Shown here in pieces: positions 42,772 to 54,786 of a stretch of DNA of 64,000 nucleotides. How positions within the stretch are numbered: the stretch's first letter is position 1; the number at the start of each line of letters is the position of its first letter. The stretch comes from Corythucha ciliata (Eukaryota > Arthropoda > Insecta > Hemiptera > Tingidae): positions 2,666,001-2,730,000 of the forward strand of contig CM075940.1 of assembly GCA_038030265.1 (NCBI GenBank). The letters run 5' to 3'. Under the pieces are notes generated by a model. It was given only the letters and a program-made list of their open reading frames with translations, was not told where the DNA came from and made no database searches. The position numbers and the translations under genes were made by a program.

Positions 42772-43734
42772 GAGATCGAGTGCCGCCGCATCCGCGAATG
42801 TTTCGCGCGCATACGCTTCGCATCCCCTTTCGCCTTAAGGCGGCCAGCAAGAATATGAGTCCAGCATGAATAAGCATATACGCATTTCTAGCTTAACCAT
42901 TTCGCGAATAATGACGTAGATGTACGTTTTGCCTTTTCGTCTCAGATGGCTGTAGTTATTGTTACGGGATTTTTATCTGGATGCCTCCCCAATTTGCATC
43001 CCCGTAACCTTTTCCCCGGGATAGGGCCTGGAGTGGGCAAAGGGTTCGGAATAAAGTCTTCCAACACGATTCGATCTTTATTTCACGATCTTTATTTATA
43101 TCACGACACGTTCTTTATTTCTGGACCCACACTCGCACGGTTCTACAGAATAAATTACAACTCCCAACCGAATGTCTCAGGCTCTATCGAAAACCCTCAG
43201 ACTCTCTCAAAAACTATTCAAAACTCACTCCAAAAAACTGTCTCATTTCTACATTAATTTCTCTCTTTTATAATTTTCTTTTTTCTTTCTTCATTTTCTT
43301 TCCCTCCCCTGCAGCCTTCCCGTTGGTTCCGTCATTCTCCCGGTTGAGGTAGAGGCGGGGCCGACTCCCTCTTCGGTGGCGGCAGCGTGACGCGGCTGGG
43401 GCCACTGTCTTCGGAGCCCGATGGGTACTGCGGGGTGCGAGGGGGGCGGCGGCGGCAGGTGTTTGCAACAATATACCCCTGGTCAAAATAAAGTGTGTGG
43501 ATCGTGCAGGAAGGAAGTGTTAAAAGGTCTATTCGTTTGTCGTCCCGGACTACTCCGACCGGCACAAAATTTTGCAACCTCGCGGGTTATCTTGTGGAAT
43601 AACGCAAAAAATAATGGAAGGTTAGTACTTTCAGTGCTAATAGTGCAGCTCCGGACGACAAACGAATAGACATATAGACAATCCTTGTATAGCCTTTGAA
43701 GGCCTTTTCTACACTTCATTCTAGTTTTAGCCTT
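42772..43734. other. Anonymous sequence with a 20-bp inverted repeat
   Basis: CTATTCGTTTGTCGTCCCGGA (43529-43549) recurs inverted at 43650-43669 with one base missing, enclosing ~100 bp. No TIR/TSD pattern could be assigned. No gene recognised. Confidence 0.45.
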
Positions 43735-44160
43735 TAGGCTCCCGTCTTGCTACTTCTCTTCCCACTCCCTATCCATTTCTTTTGATTTGAGAAGCGTGCC
43801 AACGTAGTTGTTGACCACGTCCCAATAATCCCTTCTATCTAACATCTTTGATATCACAGTTTCTGGACAGAATTCTCCCATTCTCTCCACAAGTTCGTCC
43901 CTGAGGTGCTGCTATTTCGAGCATACAAAGAATATATGTCAAGCAGTACTTGAACTGAGCATCACCCACCTTCCTTATCTTTGCCAGGAAAGACCGGATA
44001 TACCCATGACCCGTCAAAAACTGGGTACTTGACTTCCTAAGCCGAAACTATTTCCTGGCCTCCAACGGTCATTTTTATCCTTCTGTCAATACACTTGGTG
44101 GTGAAAAGTACGATTTCTGTCTTTTGGACAGCGAGTGACAGCGACCTCCACCCCATCCAT
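43735..44160 (-). pseudogene. R1/Jockey-like LINE relic (RT end and C-terminal region)
   Basis: Minus-strand translation near 44150-44010 reads LSLAVQKTEIVLFTTK, MTVGGQEI and VKYPVFDGS, matching the LAxxKTExVLF...VKYLG region at the end of the reverse transcriptase of R1-type LINEs. It then jumps to MTGHGYIRSFLAKIRKVGDA (44017-43950), the C-terminal block before the zinc-binding residues. The part between is deleted. Not functional. Confidence 0.7.
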
Positions 44161-44934
44161 TATCATGAATGTATAGATATATTTAATTTTTACCTTTAAA
44201 ATGTCACCCCCCTAAAATTCCAACCGTTGCTGGTATTAATCGGAGACGTAAATCCTCAGAAAGTTACGACTGAAATTGTGTACCTCACGATCGTGATCGT
44301 TAACCACCGACGAAATTCGGGAAAAGTGGCCCGTTCGTGGCTAAATACATACCGCAATTGAAATGATTACTGGTATCTGTCGCACTTGTCATAACTGAAT
44401 TAATTGCAAATTTTTGCGATTAATGCGGAAGAAAATAAAATGATCAAATCACACTCGAACGATCGGAACACTTAACTGTTGAACTTGAGTAGTCAGTCTT
44501 ATTATCAATGATATAAACATGATAACCACCACAACGGCATTGAATCTTCCATTAGCCAATCAGAGGCCACGAAACAACTCCTGGCTGAAATCGAGTAGCA
44601 TTTCAAATTACGGAATCGGGTGATCGGCTGGCGGGGTGGGGTTGGTGTGATCGGTCGAGGGCGGTAGTTTAAGTGGTCGTGGGGAATACTCATGTTCCAA
44701 AGTTCATTAGGACATTCGTTTAGGTTTGAATAACGGAAGGAGGGTGTTGGCCCATTGCTGGGACTTTAAGAGTGGGCCAGAGTCCAGGACGTGCACAATG
44801 AAAGCGTCGTTGCACCCGTCTCCTGTCACATTGAATGATAGCTAAAATTAGGGGGTGGTCGACTGACTCGAGGGAACAGTTACAGGGGGCCAACGTTATC
44901 AGTGATCCACGAGATTTCGTGACGGGGAAATAAA
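44161..44934. other. Anonymous sequence
   Basis: No assignable domain. The stretch 44780-44930 has minus-strand text with paired Cys that may belong to the following retroelement relic. Confidence 0.35.
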
Positions 44935-45425
44935 TTAAATTTTGAGCAGGCTAGTCTGGGCAGTTGAGGCCAATTTTTTCGGGGGGCGGACGGACGAACG
45001 TTTCGGGACTAATTTTTGTGACTTGGAGGACACACTCGATGATGTAATCCCGGTTAAATTCGCCCACGACACCATCGTTGGCCAACCACCGACCGCACGT
45101 TGAGAGCAATGAAGGGGCAAAAGTGCGGGGCACCAAGCAGAGGTTCGATGATCTCGATAAGCAGTTTCCATGAGGCTTTTCTGGTATAAAGATCGAGTTT
45201 CATTTTCAAAATTGATAGTAGCACGATATGCGTCTAGGAAATCACTTCCTAGCAAAATGTCCGCTTGTATGTCCTTGTAACGATGCAGTTACAAGTCAAT
45301 TCTAAACCTCCTACCTTAATATCTACTACATTCTGTCCTTTATTATGTAAATTATTGCCATTCGCAGCCCTCACTCGGAGAAACGGCACTTTTCCAGTTT
45401 TTGTCCCGCCACTAAACGTTCAGCG
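44935..45425 (-). pseudogene. LTR-retrotransposon aspartic protease relic
   Basis: Minus-strand translation gives LRVRAANGNNLHNKGQNVVD and IKVGGLELTCNCIV, then after a frame change DILLGSDFLDAYRATINFEN. This is the flap and C-terminal half of a Gypsy-type protease (xLLGxDFLxxxxAxIxF). The catalytic DTG end is lost. Text downstream (to 44935) is not recognisable. The plus-strand JAMM-element relic abuts it at about 45430. Confidence 0.65.
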
Positions 45426-45429
45426 GCGA

Positions 45430-46335
45430 TGCTGAGATACTTGCATAAGCTCCTTTACTAAGGTTCTCAAAACCAACAAATTTATGTTATGGACATAGTC
45501 AGGAGAGTCCGCAATGCTAAGTTAGCGGTATCCGAACAAACCCTCGGCCTCGTCCAAACTTTAGCGTCACATTTTGACTAATCTATTGTACAAACTGTAA
45601 AACTCATGAATATTTTAAAATTAACGGCTTTCCTAGAATAATTGAGTAAGTGACTAAACTGAAATGGCAAGGGCAGACAACACTGTAACAGGGAAACATT
45701 TCCACCATCACCCCATAATAACTACTGCAACAATAGGCTAACCTCGCCACCACAAGACATTTTGTCTCAGAAATTCAAACCCTTGGGACAATCGACAACG
45801 ACCGACAGCTACGATAAGAACAACAACAGGAGAGCTTTTTCCACTACAACCAGAGGTGGCAAAACAATAACAGCCGTCAATCATCGTCCTGCGACAGCGA
45901 TATACAAAGGGACCATTCAAGGGTCAAAATTGAGGCTTTAACGTTGACAAAAGATGAAATGCAGAGTGAAGAGCCTCCTCGACCCTCTTCAACATTCGGG
46001 AAAGGGCAGGGCCGCGGAAAACTAAGTAACAAGGAAAAAACTCTAAGTCAGCTCAGGTGAGGTAGGGAGCTACGACATGACCACTCACTCGGAAGTCACG
46101 TTAAAACTAACCAAACTGCTGTCGATTTACATTTACTCAGAGCTAACAGATGAGTTTCTCAGACAGGCACCGGTTCCACGGACTGCCGAAAACGTTGAAA
46201 ATTGCGCTTACCTATTAGAAAAGGAGAACGGATTTCATGACCTTCCAAAAACCGATAAAAGCGGCAGGCCTAGAAGAGGTAAACACCGAGATGAAACGGC
46301 TTCTGGCACAAAGCATTATCGACAGGGCATATGCA
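45430..46335 (+). pseudogene. Second, decayed and internally deleted JAMM retrotransposon copy
   Basis: A plus-strand relative of the young element. 45435-45645 translates to gag text YLHKLLY, IYVMDIVRRVRNAKL, QTLASHFD and TVKLMNI, with a stop and a frame change. 45800-46030 matches the Arg/Ser-rich gag tail (SRQSSSCDSDIQRDHS, PPRPSSTFGKG). The slippery heptamer AAAAAAC is kept at 46035-46041. Then comes the JAMM start (46077 on): IYIYSELTDEFLRQA, NVENCAYLLEKENG, with the catalytic Glu. At about 46236 an internal deletion joins this, in another frame, to the RT start (TFQKPIKAAGLEEVNTEMKR). About 21 of 36 residues match the young copy over the JAMM start. Confidence 0.85.
46035..46041 (+). 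promoter_or_regulatory. Conserved slippery heptamer AAAAAAC in the decayed copy
   Basis: Lies between the gag tail and the JAMM start, as at 18920-18926 in the young copy. The downstream arms (CAGGTGAGGT and ACCACTCACTCGG) are related to, but pair less well than, those of the young copy. Confidence 0.65.
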
Positions 46336-46344
46336 GACCATTCA

Positions 46345-47125
46345 TTCAAGCTCCACTTCGAGGTTGTGAACTCCGTTTTTTCTCTCTCACAGACAGCTTG
46401 TCTTTGACTGCTCTAATCACAGCACAGCTTTGCCCTTCCGGATTGTAATCTCTATCCCATTCTGCACCATCTTTGATACTGATAGCAGATTTTACTTCAG
46501 TTCCGGGACGATGATGGCTTCAATTTTCACGTTTTGGCCTTGATACATCGCCTGAAATTCTCCAATCCTGTTCGATTTCAGCACTTTCCCGTCGGCGATG
46601 TGTGTTTTTATATCTCGACCCAAACCTTTTACGTTTGTCATGAAGGACAGCTATCTTCCGTGACAATGTGGTTGCTTGTGCCGGAATCCATAACGAAGGA
46701 GTGTTCGCCGCTGAATTCTTCTTTCTCACATGCCTTTGCTGCGAATAAAGCGATATTTTTGGTTCATTTCGTTTTTTCTGATCTAATTGACAGGCTTCTT
46801 CCGCCGAATCCCCGACCACGTCCACGTCCGCGCCCACGATTCCTTTTCGGACAATTAATTTTGAAATTACTTTTATCGCCACATACAGACGCCCGTGTCC
46901 CGCACAAAGTTTGAAGAACCAGATGTTACGAACTCACCTCGGATGGTTCTCCGTCCTGCCGAGTTTTCATCTTTAGTTCCTCGTCCAATAGTCTCGCTTT
47001 TATAAAATCCATTAATTACGTCTGAGATATCTTCGATAGCTGTTATGGCATTCAAACATCGAAGTTTTGAACTCTCGCCACTACTACAAAATTGATGTAT
47101 TACGTTTTTGGGAAAAGCGCACAAA
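46345..47125 (-). pseudogene. Copia gag-protease relic
   Basis: Minus-strand text in shifting frames: a gag segment ITAIEDISDV then FIKARLLDEELKMKTRQDGE-like text (47060-46930); a zinc-knuckle remnant SVCGDKSNFKINCPK followed by RGRGRGRGF; then HSFVMDSGTSNHIV, in which DSG is the Copia protease active site (near 46690); and further C-terminal pieces to about 46350. The order gag, CCHC, DSG protease is diagnostic for Copia. Several frame breaks. Integrase and RT are absent. Confidence 0.75.
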
Positions 47126-47469
47126 TCAGAATGTCATAAACTAAATACGACTTTTTTCGAAACTTAAAATTTCCATTTTTTTCCAAAATGGCCGCCCTGA
47201 TACAGAATTGTTGGGCTTAATTCACGACGATTTTTTTTTCTCCAAACGAAACAATGATGAATCATGGTCCTAAACCTGATCTCCGCGTCCGACTATTTTT
47301 AAATTTCCAAAATGGCACCCCATACCAAGATGGCGACCCCTCTATGCCTTGCAATCGGCTCACGTTTACGGCACCGACGACCGACGATGGTGGGATGAGT
47401 AAGCGCAATTTGTGAGTGAATCCTCTCCCTTTTGTCCGAATGCAGAGTTTTTCCCCTCATATTCATTTC
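47126..47469. other. Anonymous sequence
   Basis: Nothing recognised. Confidence 0.4.
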
Positions 47470-47905
47470 AGCAAGCATTGCCCTCCATTTCTACCCACGT
47501 GGAACTCCGAAAATACCAAACTTTTACTTGAAATTTATCGCGAGCTTAGCCCAAACGTCGGCAAGACTTTCCGTCTAAAAACAAAACAAAAATTGTGGGA
47601 TCAAATCACCCAAAAAATGACAGTCTATGGTTATTCATTCAAGCCTTTTCAAGTTGAGAACCGGTACAAAACCCTGGATCGGGGCTTCAAGGACACTACG
47701 GCACATAATAAGAAATCGCGGCGAAATAGGGCTAGTTGTCAATTTATAAGGTACTGGACATCAAGGTTATAAATTAGTTGGCGCTGGAAGTACAAAGGCG
47801 ACGATAGGGAGTAACTACGACCCGCCATATAGGTTCTGGAAAGTTTTTAGTTCCTTATTCGAAAAAAATAATCCTTTGGTTGTTTTTTAAAATTTTAATT
47901 TGAGT

Positions 47906-47955
<50 letters not shown>

Positions 47956-48886
47956 TAATTGTTCACTTCGTAATAAGGACGTAAGTACAGAGGAATTTCC
48001 TGAACTACCAGACTTTTCGCATTATTTGAAGCATTGCGACCGTCCTCGCAGTGTTAACTAGAGGTCAGATGAGTTCAAACTTACAACGCAATTTTCTTCA
48101 AGCCGCCGACCCCCCCCCCCCCTTCCACCTTGATTCCAATCAATTCCCTTCTCCACAAGCAATTTTTTTTTTTTTATTGACCAAAACTCAAGTTGAGTCT
48201 CGGTAAATGCATTAAATTCCAAAAACCTGCTTCCTTTATTATTATCCTTTGTACATTTTTTTCTCGTACTTCCAAAAAAGCAATGTATTGTTGGTATCTA
48301 CTGTAATATCGTTTTTTTCCTGCATCTCCTTCCTGCGCTGACCGATGCATTTCCCAGAAAAATTTGATCATTGTAAATCCTTGTTTTTTCCTCTGCATCT
48401 GGCGGACAGTGAACTTAACAGTATCAATAGAAAAAAAACCAGTGTCTTCCCGGAGTTCCTATTAGAGTCTGCAGGACCTGGAAAAAGCCGAGATGACTTG
48501 TTACAGAAGGCTGGAATAAACATTCCGCCAACTGTCAGTGTCATTCATTTCCACCGATTGATAACCCGTCATTCATAACCGATTGATAATGTATCGAATT
48601 TTCGATTCCTTGTCCTTCAATCCCTCCTCCTCGTCATCAGACCACCGACGGGCTCGTCGAATCGGGGGGCTCGGACAACGGCGAAGAGGAGCCTGTCCGA
48701 CGCCGAAAGCGAAACAGGCCGATTGACGAGTACATTACCAAGAAAAACGAGCTTGAATTGAAAAAGCAAGCCCGCCACGACGAGCTCGTGGCATTAAAAA
48801 AAAAGGAAATTGGAGCTCTATGAGCAAAGAACAACGGCCATAATTCAATCAAAAGAAGTTATGAGCAGAATGTATAACTCAGAATG
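47470..48886 (+). pseudogene. PIF/Harbinger Myb/SANT-like DNA-binding protein (two parts)
   Basis: The first part (47470-47760) reads WNSENTKLLLEIYRELSPNV, KQKLWDQITQKM and FQVENRYKTLDRGFKD, a Myb/SANT-like (trihelix) DNA-binding domain as encoded by the accessory gene of PIF/Harbinger transposons. The second part (48641-48886) reads RPIDEYITKKNELELKKQAR, HDELVALKKKE and QSKEVMSRMYNSE, the charged, helical C-terminus of such proteins, with one frame change at an A-run. The ~880 bp between holds an (ATT)n tract and a C-run and could be an intron, but the obvious GT/AG pair does not keep the frame. A Harbinger transposase relic faces it on the minus strand at 49.2-50.2 kb. Confidence 0.6.
47908..47956 (+). 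repeat. (ATT)n microsatellite
   Basis: About 15 uninterrupted ATT units. Confidence 0.95.
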
Positions 48887-49199
48887 AAATATTTAATTCC
48901 GACAATTTTCAGTAGTATATTTTCACATAAAGTTTAATAAGTGACACACGCTTATCTGTCACGGGTTCTTCTGGGTCTTCCTGATTTTCTTCACTCTGGA
49001 GAGCATCTAGGTCGGCAGCGTCCGCGAAGTTGTGTAGGACGTAACGTGCTCGAGCGAAATGGCAGAGTAATTTTATCGATTTCAATTTTGCAGAAATACA
49101 GCTGCCTGAATCTGCATTTCAATCACACGTAAGTTTTTTGATCAAGCTGGGCTCTAGCTTATAGTTAGACCCTAGTACTGCTCTAAATGTTTTATGTTC

Positions 49200-50219
49200 A
49201 ATGTTGTTCATTTAAGGTTGCTGGACTCTATATCTACCTTTGTTTGAGAATGCCGAACGCATGCTCAATGCACACTCTTGCTTTGCTCAGCGTAACGTTA
49301 TAATGTTTCTGTGCTCGAGTCAGCAACCGTTGTCCCTGAAGGGGATGAGCAACCCTTTGAGGCAGGGGTATCCAGAGTCGCCTAGTAGGTGTTTAACTAA
49401 AGGGATTTATGTAATTTACGCTTTCAAGTACTTATTTTCCGGTTCGTTCAGCTATTGGGAAACTTACCAGGGCAGAGGGAACATGTTTCCAATTAATCGA
49501 CATAGTTGGGAGTTCTTGAAAATTCTACTGTCGTGGACGCTGTCAGGATATCCCACGAACACGTCGATTATTTTGCGTTTTTCGTTGCACGCAGCCAGCA
49601 CGTGCAACGAAACACGTCCTTTTCGGTCTATATGTATAGTCGTCCTTGTGTTCGGGTGGCAGAATGGTGATGTGGGAGCCGTCAACACACCCTTAGGTAA
49701 ATTGATTATTTTTTTTTTATTGCGCATTTATTTATATGATTGGAATTAATTATACAAAAAAATCACTGTGCGCTACTCCCCACTAAAAGTCATAGACTTG
49801 ATCTGTGGGGGGGGGGGGGTATATTGAATGTATCGTTTCCATTCTGCGCTTGACGTTACACACCTATTATACCAGGGAATCCGAACCTATCATCGAAGTA
49901 ATTCATCGAGGATGCCTGGCTTGCCTCATCAGGCAACGTTATGTACGTTTCACTGATACCGCCGCTTAGGAACTAGGTCACTCTCTTTATTACGGCGTGC
50001 AGCGTCGAAGCAGAGACGTCGAATCTGGAGCAATGAATCAATTTGAGTCAGATCATTACTTTCTAGAGTAATGAATAGTTTATATTTCAGGCTTAAGCTT
50101 TTGCAGTCTTTTTTCTCCGAATTTTGTTCGTCCTGTGCGAGAATAATTTCTTGATTAACAAAGTAACTTACCGGTCGGAAACATCGTTGAAGGATGCTAC
50201 TTCGTGACCGGCAAACCAT
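49200..50219 (-). pseudogene. PIF/Harbinger DDE_4 transposase relic with an intron
   Basis: Minus-strand nuclease of a Harbinger element. 49960-49864 gives YITLPDEASQ and YFDDRFGFPGIIG. A 172-bp stretch with GT and AG ends (49863-49692) follows; its removal joins ...IIG to CVDGSHITILPPEH, restoring the first catalytic Asp box, so it looks like a real intron. Next is NRKG-type text with RVSLHVLAACNEKRKIIDVF and VGYPDSVHDSRIFKNS (second catalytic Asp). 49400-49240 gives LLGDSGYPCLKGLLIPF and an AFGILKQR-like end with the final Glu in a shifted frame. Two or more frame breaks. The Myb-like partner lies convergently at 47.5-48.9 kb. Confidence 0.75.
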
Positions 50220-50428
50220 AAAAAAGCCAAGAGGTGGAATCTAACTGGTAAAACCTTTCCAGTTTGTGACAGGCGCTCGTAGTCACTGGACGTTCTAAAT
50301 TTTTCAGAGAGAAATTCAAAAAATTGTCGATTCACTCGAAAAATGAGAAATGAATTCTCTATTCGAATATGAGGGGACAGTTACGTCGTAGAACGCCTTC
50401 ATTACGCTATCACCTCGCACTCTCTATA

Positions 50429-50472
<44 letters not shown>

Positions 50473-50970
50473 AAAATGACATTTGTCGCACGAACGCGAA
50501 ATTAAACTAATTGTCGGCGAAATTTGTCCCCTTAGAAATTGACAACTCTGATAGTACAAGCCGGTCTTTAGGTTTTCTCAAGGTTACCCCATTTGCCCGA
50601 GTGCATTTGTTTGCTCTTGAGAGATGACGTCATTATCGGACTGCACGAACTACACTCGCTGCCCGATTCTAGACGACGTACGAATGAACCTAATAAAAAA
50701 AGTTTCATGACGATTATGTTACCACTGTGGTGTCCATAAAATAAATATTCAATCAATCAAAGGTGCCACCTGCGCTGTTCGTTATTTACAAATATTCTAT
50801 GATTGTGGGTTACGAGAGGATCTTTTTGGACTCAATTCTGATCGCCGTACACGCATGTCTGGTCGCTCCTATGCTCGCTTCTGAGGGACGCTCCTTCCGT
50901 GACGACCTATTCTTTTATTAATTGTTCTACTTGTTTATTTAATTATAATATTTATCTATTTAGACTCTGA
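50220..50970. other. Anonymous sequence with a CT microsatellite
   Basis: (CT)n occupies 50430-50468, bracketed by TCTATAGA-like sequence. Nothing else recognised. Confidence 0.6.
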
Positions 50971-51599
50971 GTGTCTTTAATCCCATTACAAAACGAAGGG
51001 GGTAGCGTCCATTCTGTAATAAAAAAGGAGATTAGGAGAACAAACAAATCTGGACCGATTTTCATTCCGGCCCAATATGTTCAACTAATGAGATCCGCGA
51101 AGAAAACGACGCCTCTCTATAAAGTCAACGAGTTTTCTTACGACAGTTTTATCGACTTCAAGAAACTGGCATCGGCGTTAGGAAACAACAACTTCAACGT
51201 CAACACTGATTTCGAAAAACTCGTTTTTTCCCGACATCAAGATTTTCAAAATCTTCCGGAAAGCTCCATCGCAGTTTTTTGAATAAAACTTCCTACGCTG
51301 ACGAACACTTTAAAACTGTTGACGCTCTCCAAACTGGGACCAAGAATACAAAAAAGAGACCGACGGATTCAGCTAAAAATATGGAGATAATGGACAATTG
51401 GGCGGAACCTCGGGCATACAATGCACCTCCGGGGATTGCCCCTAATAAAGTAGCTGACCTGATGAGTCTAGTCAATAGGAATTGTATCCCATCAACATAC
51501 TGTGATTACTACAGATCTCTCCAACCTTCTCTCAAACCTAAAAAAAAGGAAAAGGGAGGAAGTTATCATTTGTTAAAGTTCTATTTTTTATTCGCGTAG
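50971..51599 (+). pseudogene. Transposon-associated protein of unknown function
   Basis: Two overlapping plus-strand frames (50971-51282 and 51279-51599). The first has GPIFIPAQYVQLMRSAKKT and FIDFKKLASAL; the second has YNAPPGIAPNKVADLMSLVN and CIPSTYCDYYRSLQP. This combination (a PxxYxxLMxxA block followed by PPxIxxxKxxDLxxLxxxNxIPxxYxxFYxSL) recurs in uncharacterised, probably transposon-borne proteins of aphids and other arthropods. I know no function for it. It lies just outside the CACTA termini and faces that element's transposase. A frame change splits it. Confidence 0.45.
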
Positions 51600-52208
51600 G
51601 TAAAGTATCTGTACTCTTCGATGAGACTGAGTTGTTAACTTTCGTAACTGAATGCACTGAGAGAAAAAACGGGGTGTTTTCGGCTGCGTTTCGCAACTTC
51701 GGACCTATTACAACACGACCAAACTAGGATGCCCGAGAGCCGAAGTTTTTTTCGGCAGTTCTGCTGGTGAACTTTTGTGTGATAAAGTGAACGACTGAGC
51801 GGCTGAAGGTGTGCAGAAGTGCAGCCGATTAGGGAATGCGTTAATCCTCTTTGCAGGTCACGTTCACCAGCTGTTCAACACACATTCTCTTGTCCCGCAG
51901 CCTTATGTCGGCCGCTATCCAACCGGAACCTGATGGAATTCGGCACTATTTCAGCCGAAAGACGTTTGTACCGCAGACGAAGCTCGACTGCTCGTTACCC
52001 GACGACAGTTTTTGTTAAGTTGCGTATCAGCCGAACATCGTTTGCTTCCACTCTGTAACTAGGTAGCTCTACGGTCTAGTTTCTGCTCAGAAACAGCTTT
52101 ATTTAGTCGGAACCACGGATGAAGGTCTCCTCAAATAGAGTCGAAGCTCAGATGTCTTACTGTTGAGGTTCGACCGTAATGCCGCCTTTGTTCGGAAGCA
52201 CTAATGCC

Positions 52209-54372
52209 TTAAATAGGTAGAATAGCTTCCTTATTTCGGCCGTAGAACTTCCGACAAAAGGTGGCAAAGAAACCATTGTACGGTAGCACTACTGCTAACG
52301 CCCGGTGATTTCTTGGGTAGGAATTGGCTGCAATAAGTAGTGAGAAAACCCAAAGATCACCGGGCATTAACCTCTCCGGGAGCTTATTTAAGCGAAATAA
52401 TTTATTTAACTGCCATTGATGGCGTTGTGCAAGAGTCTTGCCCACATTGACGCGGCTGTAAGAAGCTCTACCTGCTTTCTTAGACAATCTATGCTTCCCC
52501 TCGAACCGCATACACCAAATCGGTCGCAGAGGCCCGAATATCGCGAGTAAATCGGGGTAATGGAGGAGGTGGTGGAATTTGGGCTGCAATTTCTCTCGTC
52601 CACTCAATTTCAAGTAAAGTTCGTTAAGATCGTGAACGTATTTCTGCATATTTTCCGAAAATAGGGAGAAATCGCATCAGTCATTGACAAAGCCATAGCC
52701 CTTCTAAGAAGAATAAATAATCGCCAGTATTCGTTTTCCTCGGGGACTTCTGTTCCCACAAACATGGTCAAATATCGCATGAACGTCAAGCACTCAGCCG
52801 ACGACATTTTCAATTTTACAGTTCCATTAAAGAAAGATATGGAGGTTGGCTTGGAACCAGAATCGGGGCCGTAATCAGAAAAGTTAATTCTGTCATTTAA
52901 ATATGAAAGAGTAAAGAAGCCCTGGGTTAAAAGAGAGTTTATAACTGCTGTAAGGACAACATCCTTCCAGCAAATCATGCATGACGTCTACCCCTACGTT
53001 TTCAAAAAGCCTAAATCCTTTTACGTCCAGCCAGACACATCTTTCCTTTATCCCAGTTTTTGAAGCGTCATTCAAATCCAAATCCTGTTCGTAATTCTCG
53101 CTATTTCTTAGTTGGGTTTTGTTTACTTCCAATTGGGTTCCGATCACATCTTTGTGCTCCCTACACATTCGGCAATGATGGGAGGCTTGGAAGCTCTCCA
53201 CAAACCCCAAAATTGAGTGTAAACCCAAATTATACCCTACTATTGCTGCTAATTGGAATTTTATTATGCTATTAAATCCATCTATATTTAATTCTATTCC
53301 GTACTCTGATAAGTAGTTGAGTTCTTCTATTATAGGTTGGAAAACTTTCGTATTGCCGTTTTCTATCAGCCGTATTTTTATCAGCTGAGTGATACAATAG
53401 AGCAACAAAAATGTGTTTCAACTGAGAAGAAAAACGAATAGGAAGACCTGGAAGCCAGAAATAAAACGCACCAATTTTATGGATTGTTGCATGAGAACCC
53501 AAGGGGTTGTCCAATTCAAAATCGTCCTGGTATAGCACAATTGGGAGTAAATATTCATTTTGGCCAAGTTCTTTCCGATTGATGATGTTAAGCCACTCCT
53601 CTCCCTGAACGATATTTATGATATGCGGGAACTGGCGGCACATTTCGACATAATTTAGAATCTGCAGGAGCAGTCCTGGGGTAGAGAGAAAACGTGCGAG
53701 TACCAAACGCATTGGAATAAATTGACTATAACATGGAATTTCCATCGTTGTTCCTAATGCACCCGCTGATGTTATATTACGAATAAACTTTTTTTGTGGT
53801 GCAATGTAAGTTCCTATGTAAAAAAAAACTTTCGGGAGTACTGAGAACGAAAGGGACGCACAGATTTATTTCTTGACTCTATTAGAACACTGAAAATAGT
53901 AGAAATATGGCGGCACTCATTATTTTTGAAAATTGTTTTCGTGTTATCCAACGTGGTGGTTATGCTGTTGATAAAGTGGACGCGAAATTTGTCGAAAAAA
54001 TCCTGAATAAAATTGATTGGTATTTGAGGGTTTGACAGCAATTCACTAAATAAAGAAGTGAGGCAACTTTCAAAAATTTTAATAAGGCAGGACTCGGAAA
54101 ATTCGAATTCAGAGGTATCATTCATATCAGAATCATTGTTAAATGGCAACTCTGAATGATAGAGCTACAGGTGATTCTTCCTCGGTTACGTGTCTAAATA
54201 CGGAAGGCCCAGGTTCTTGTAATGGTTCTGAGAAGCTGGCACTGAAATCAGGAGCAATGGGCTTAATGCCGCAATCTTTGGATATAAGATGACGTCTAAA
54301 ATTTTGAAGGCTACCACATACTTTTTCGCACCCTCCACATTGAATCACGAGTGTACGAGCCGCTTCGGGCAC
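52209..54372 (-). pseudogene. CACTA/EnSpm-like transposase, interrupted
   Basis: One gene split by frame changes, reading from 54372. The start has a zinc-finger-like CGGCEKVCGSLQNFRRHLISKDC. A second piece (54149-53814) holds helical text ending RNKSVRPFRSQYSRKFFF. The third (53745-53272) has LYQDDFELDNPLGSHATIHK and GAFYFWLPGLP. The fourth (53408-52893) has CRMCREHKD, GIKERCVWLDVKGF and VGVDVMHDLLEGCC, where DVMHDLLEG is the family hallmark. The fifth (52978-52610) includes TLSYLNDRINFSDYG. The last (52649-52209) has LQPKFHHLLHYPDLLAIFGP and WCMRFEGKHR. Frame changes occur near 53380, 52960 and 52640 and between the first pieces. All the main blocks survive, so decay is recent or partly due to assembly errors. 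Confidence 0.82.
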
Positions 54373-54786
54373 AAAGAATATCCCAAATGAATCAAAATAT
54401 CTTTCAAAGAAAAATTCAAACTACAAAAGTAACACCTGTACATGATGAAAGGGGAGCAGATTTCATTCGAAAACGGTATTTTCCTACTGCATAAAGCAAA
54501 AAGATGTGATCAGCTTCCAGGGAAAAGAAAATAATGGAAAGAATAGCCCCGTAAAACGAATATGTTTATTGTGTTACTCAAGACACAATTTAAACAAAAT
54601 ATATAAATAAATTTAAAAATGGAACACAATCACAGTAAGATATGAAATGCTAAGACCGAATATAAGAAGAACGCCTCGATTAATTATGAACGAATGTTTT
54701 GGAGCCAAAAACAAAAGTTTGACGAACAAAAACGATGAATAAAAAAAATGGGGAAAAAATTATGGGGGACTAATTATTCTCGCACT

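Noticed and set aside
43268..43577. Proline/arginine-rich frames near 43.3-43.6 kb
   Set aside because: They come from GC-rich simple sequence, with no domain on either strand.
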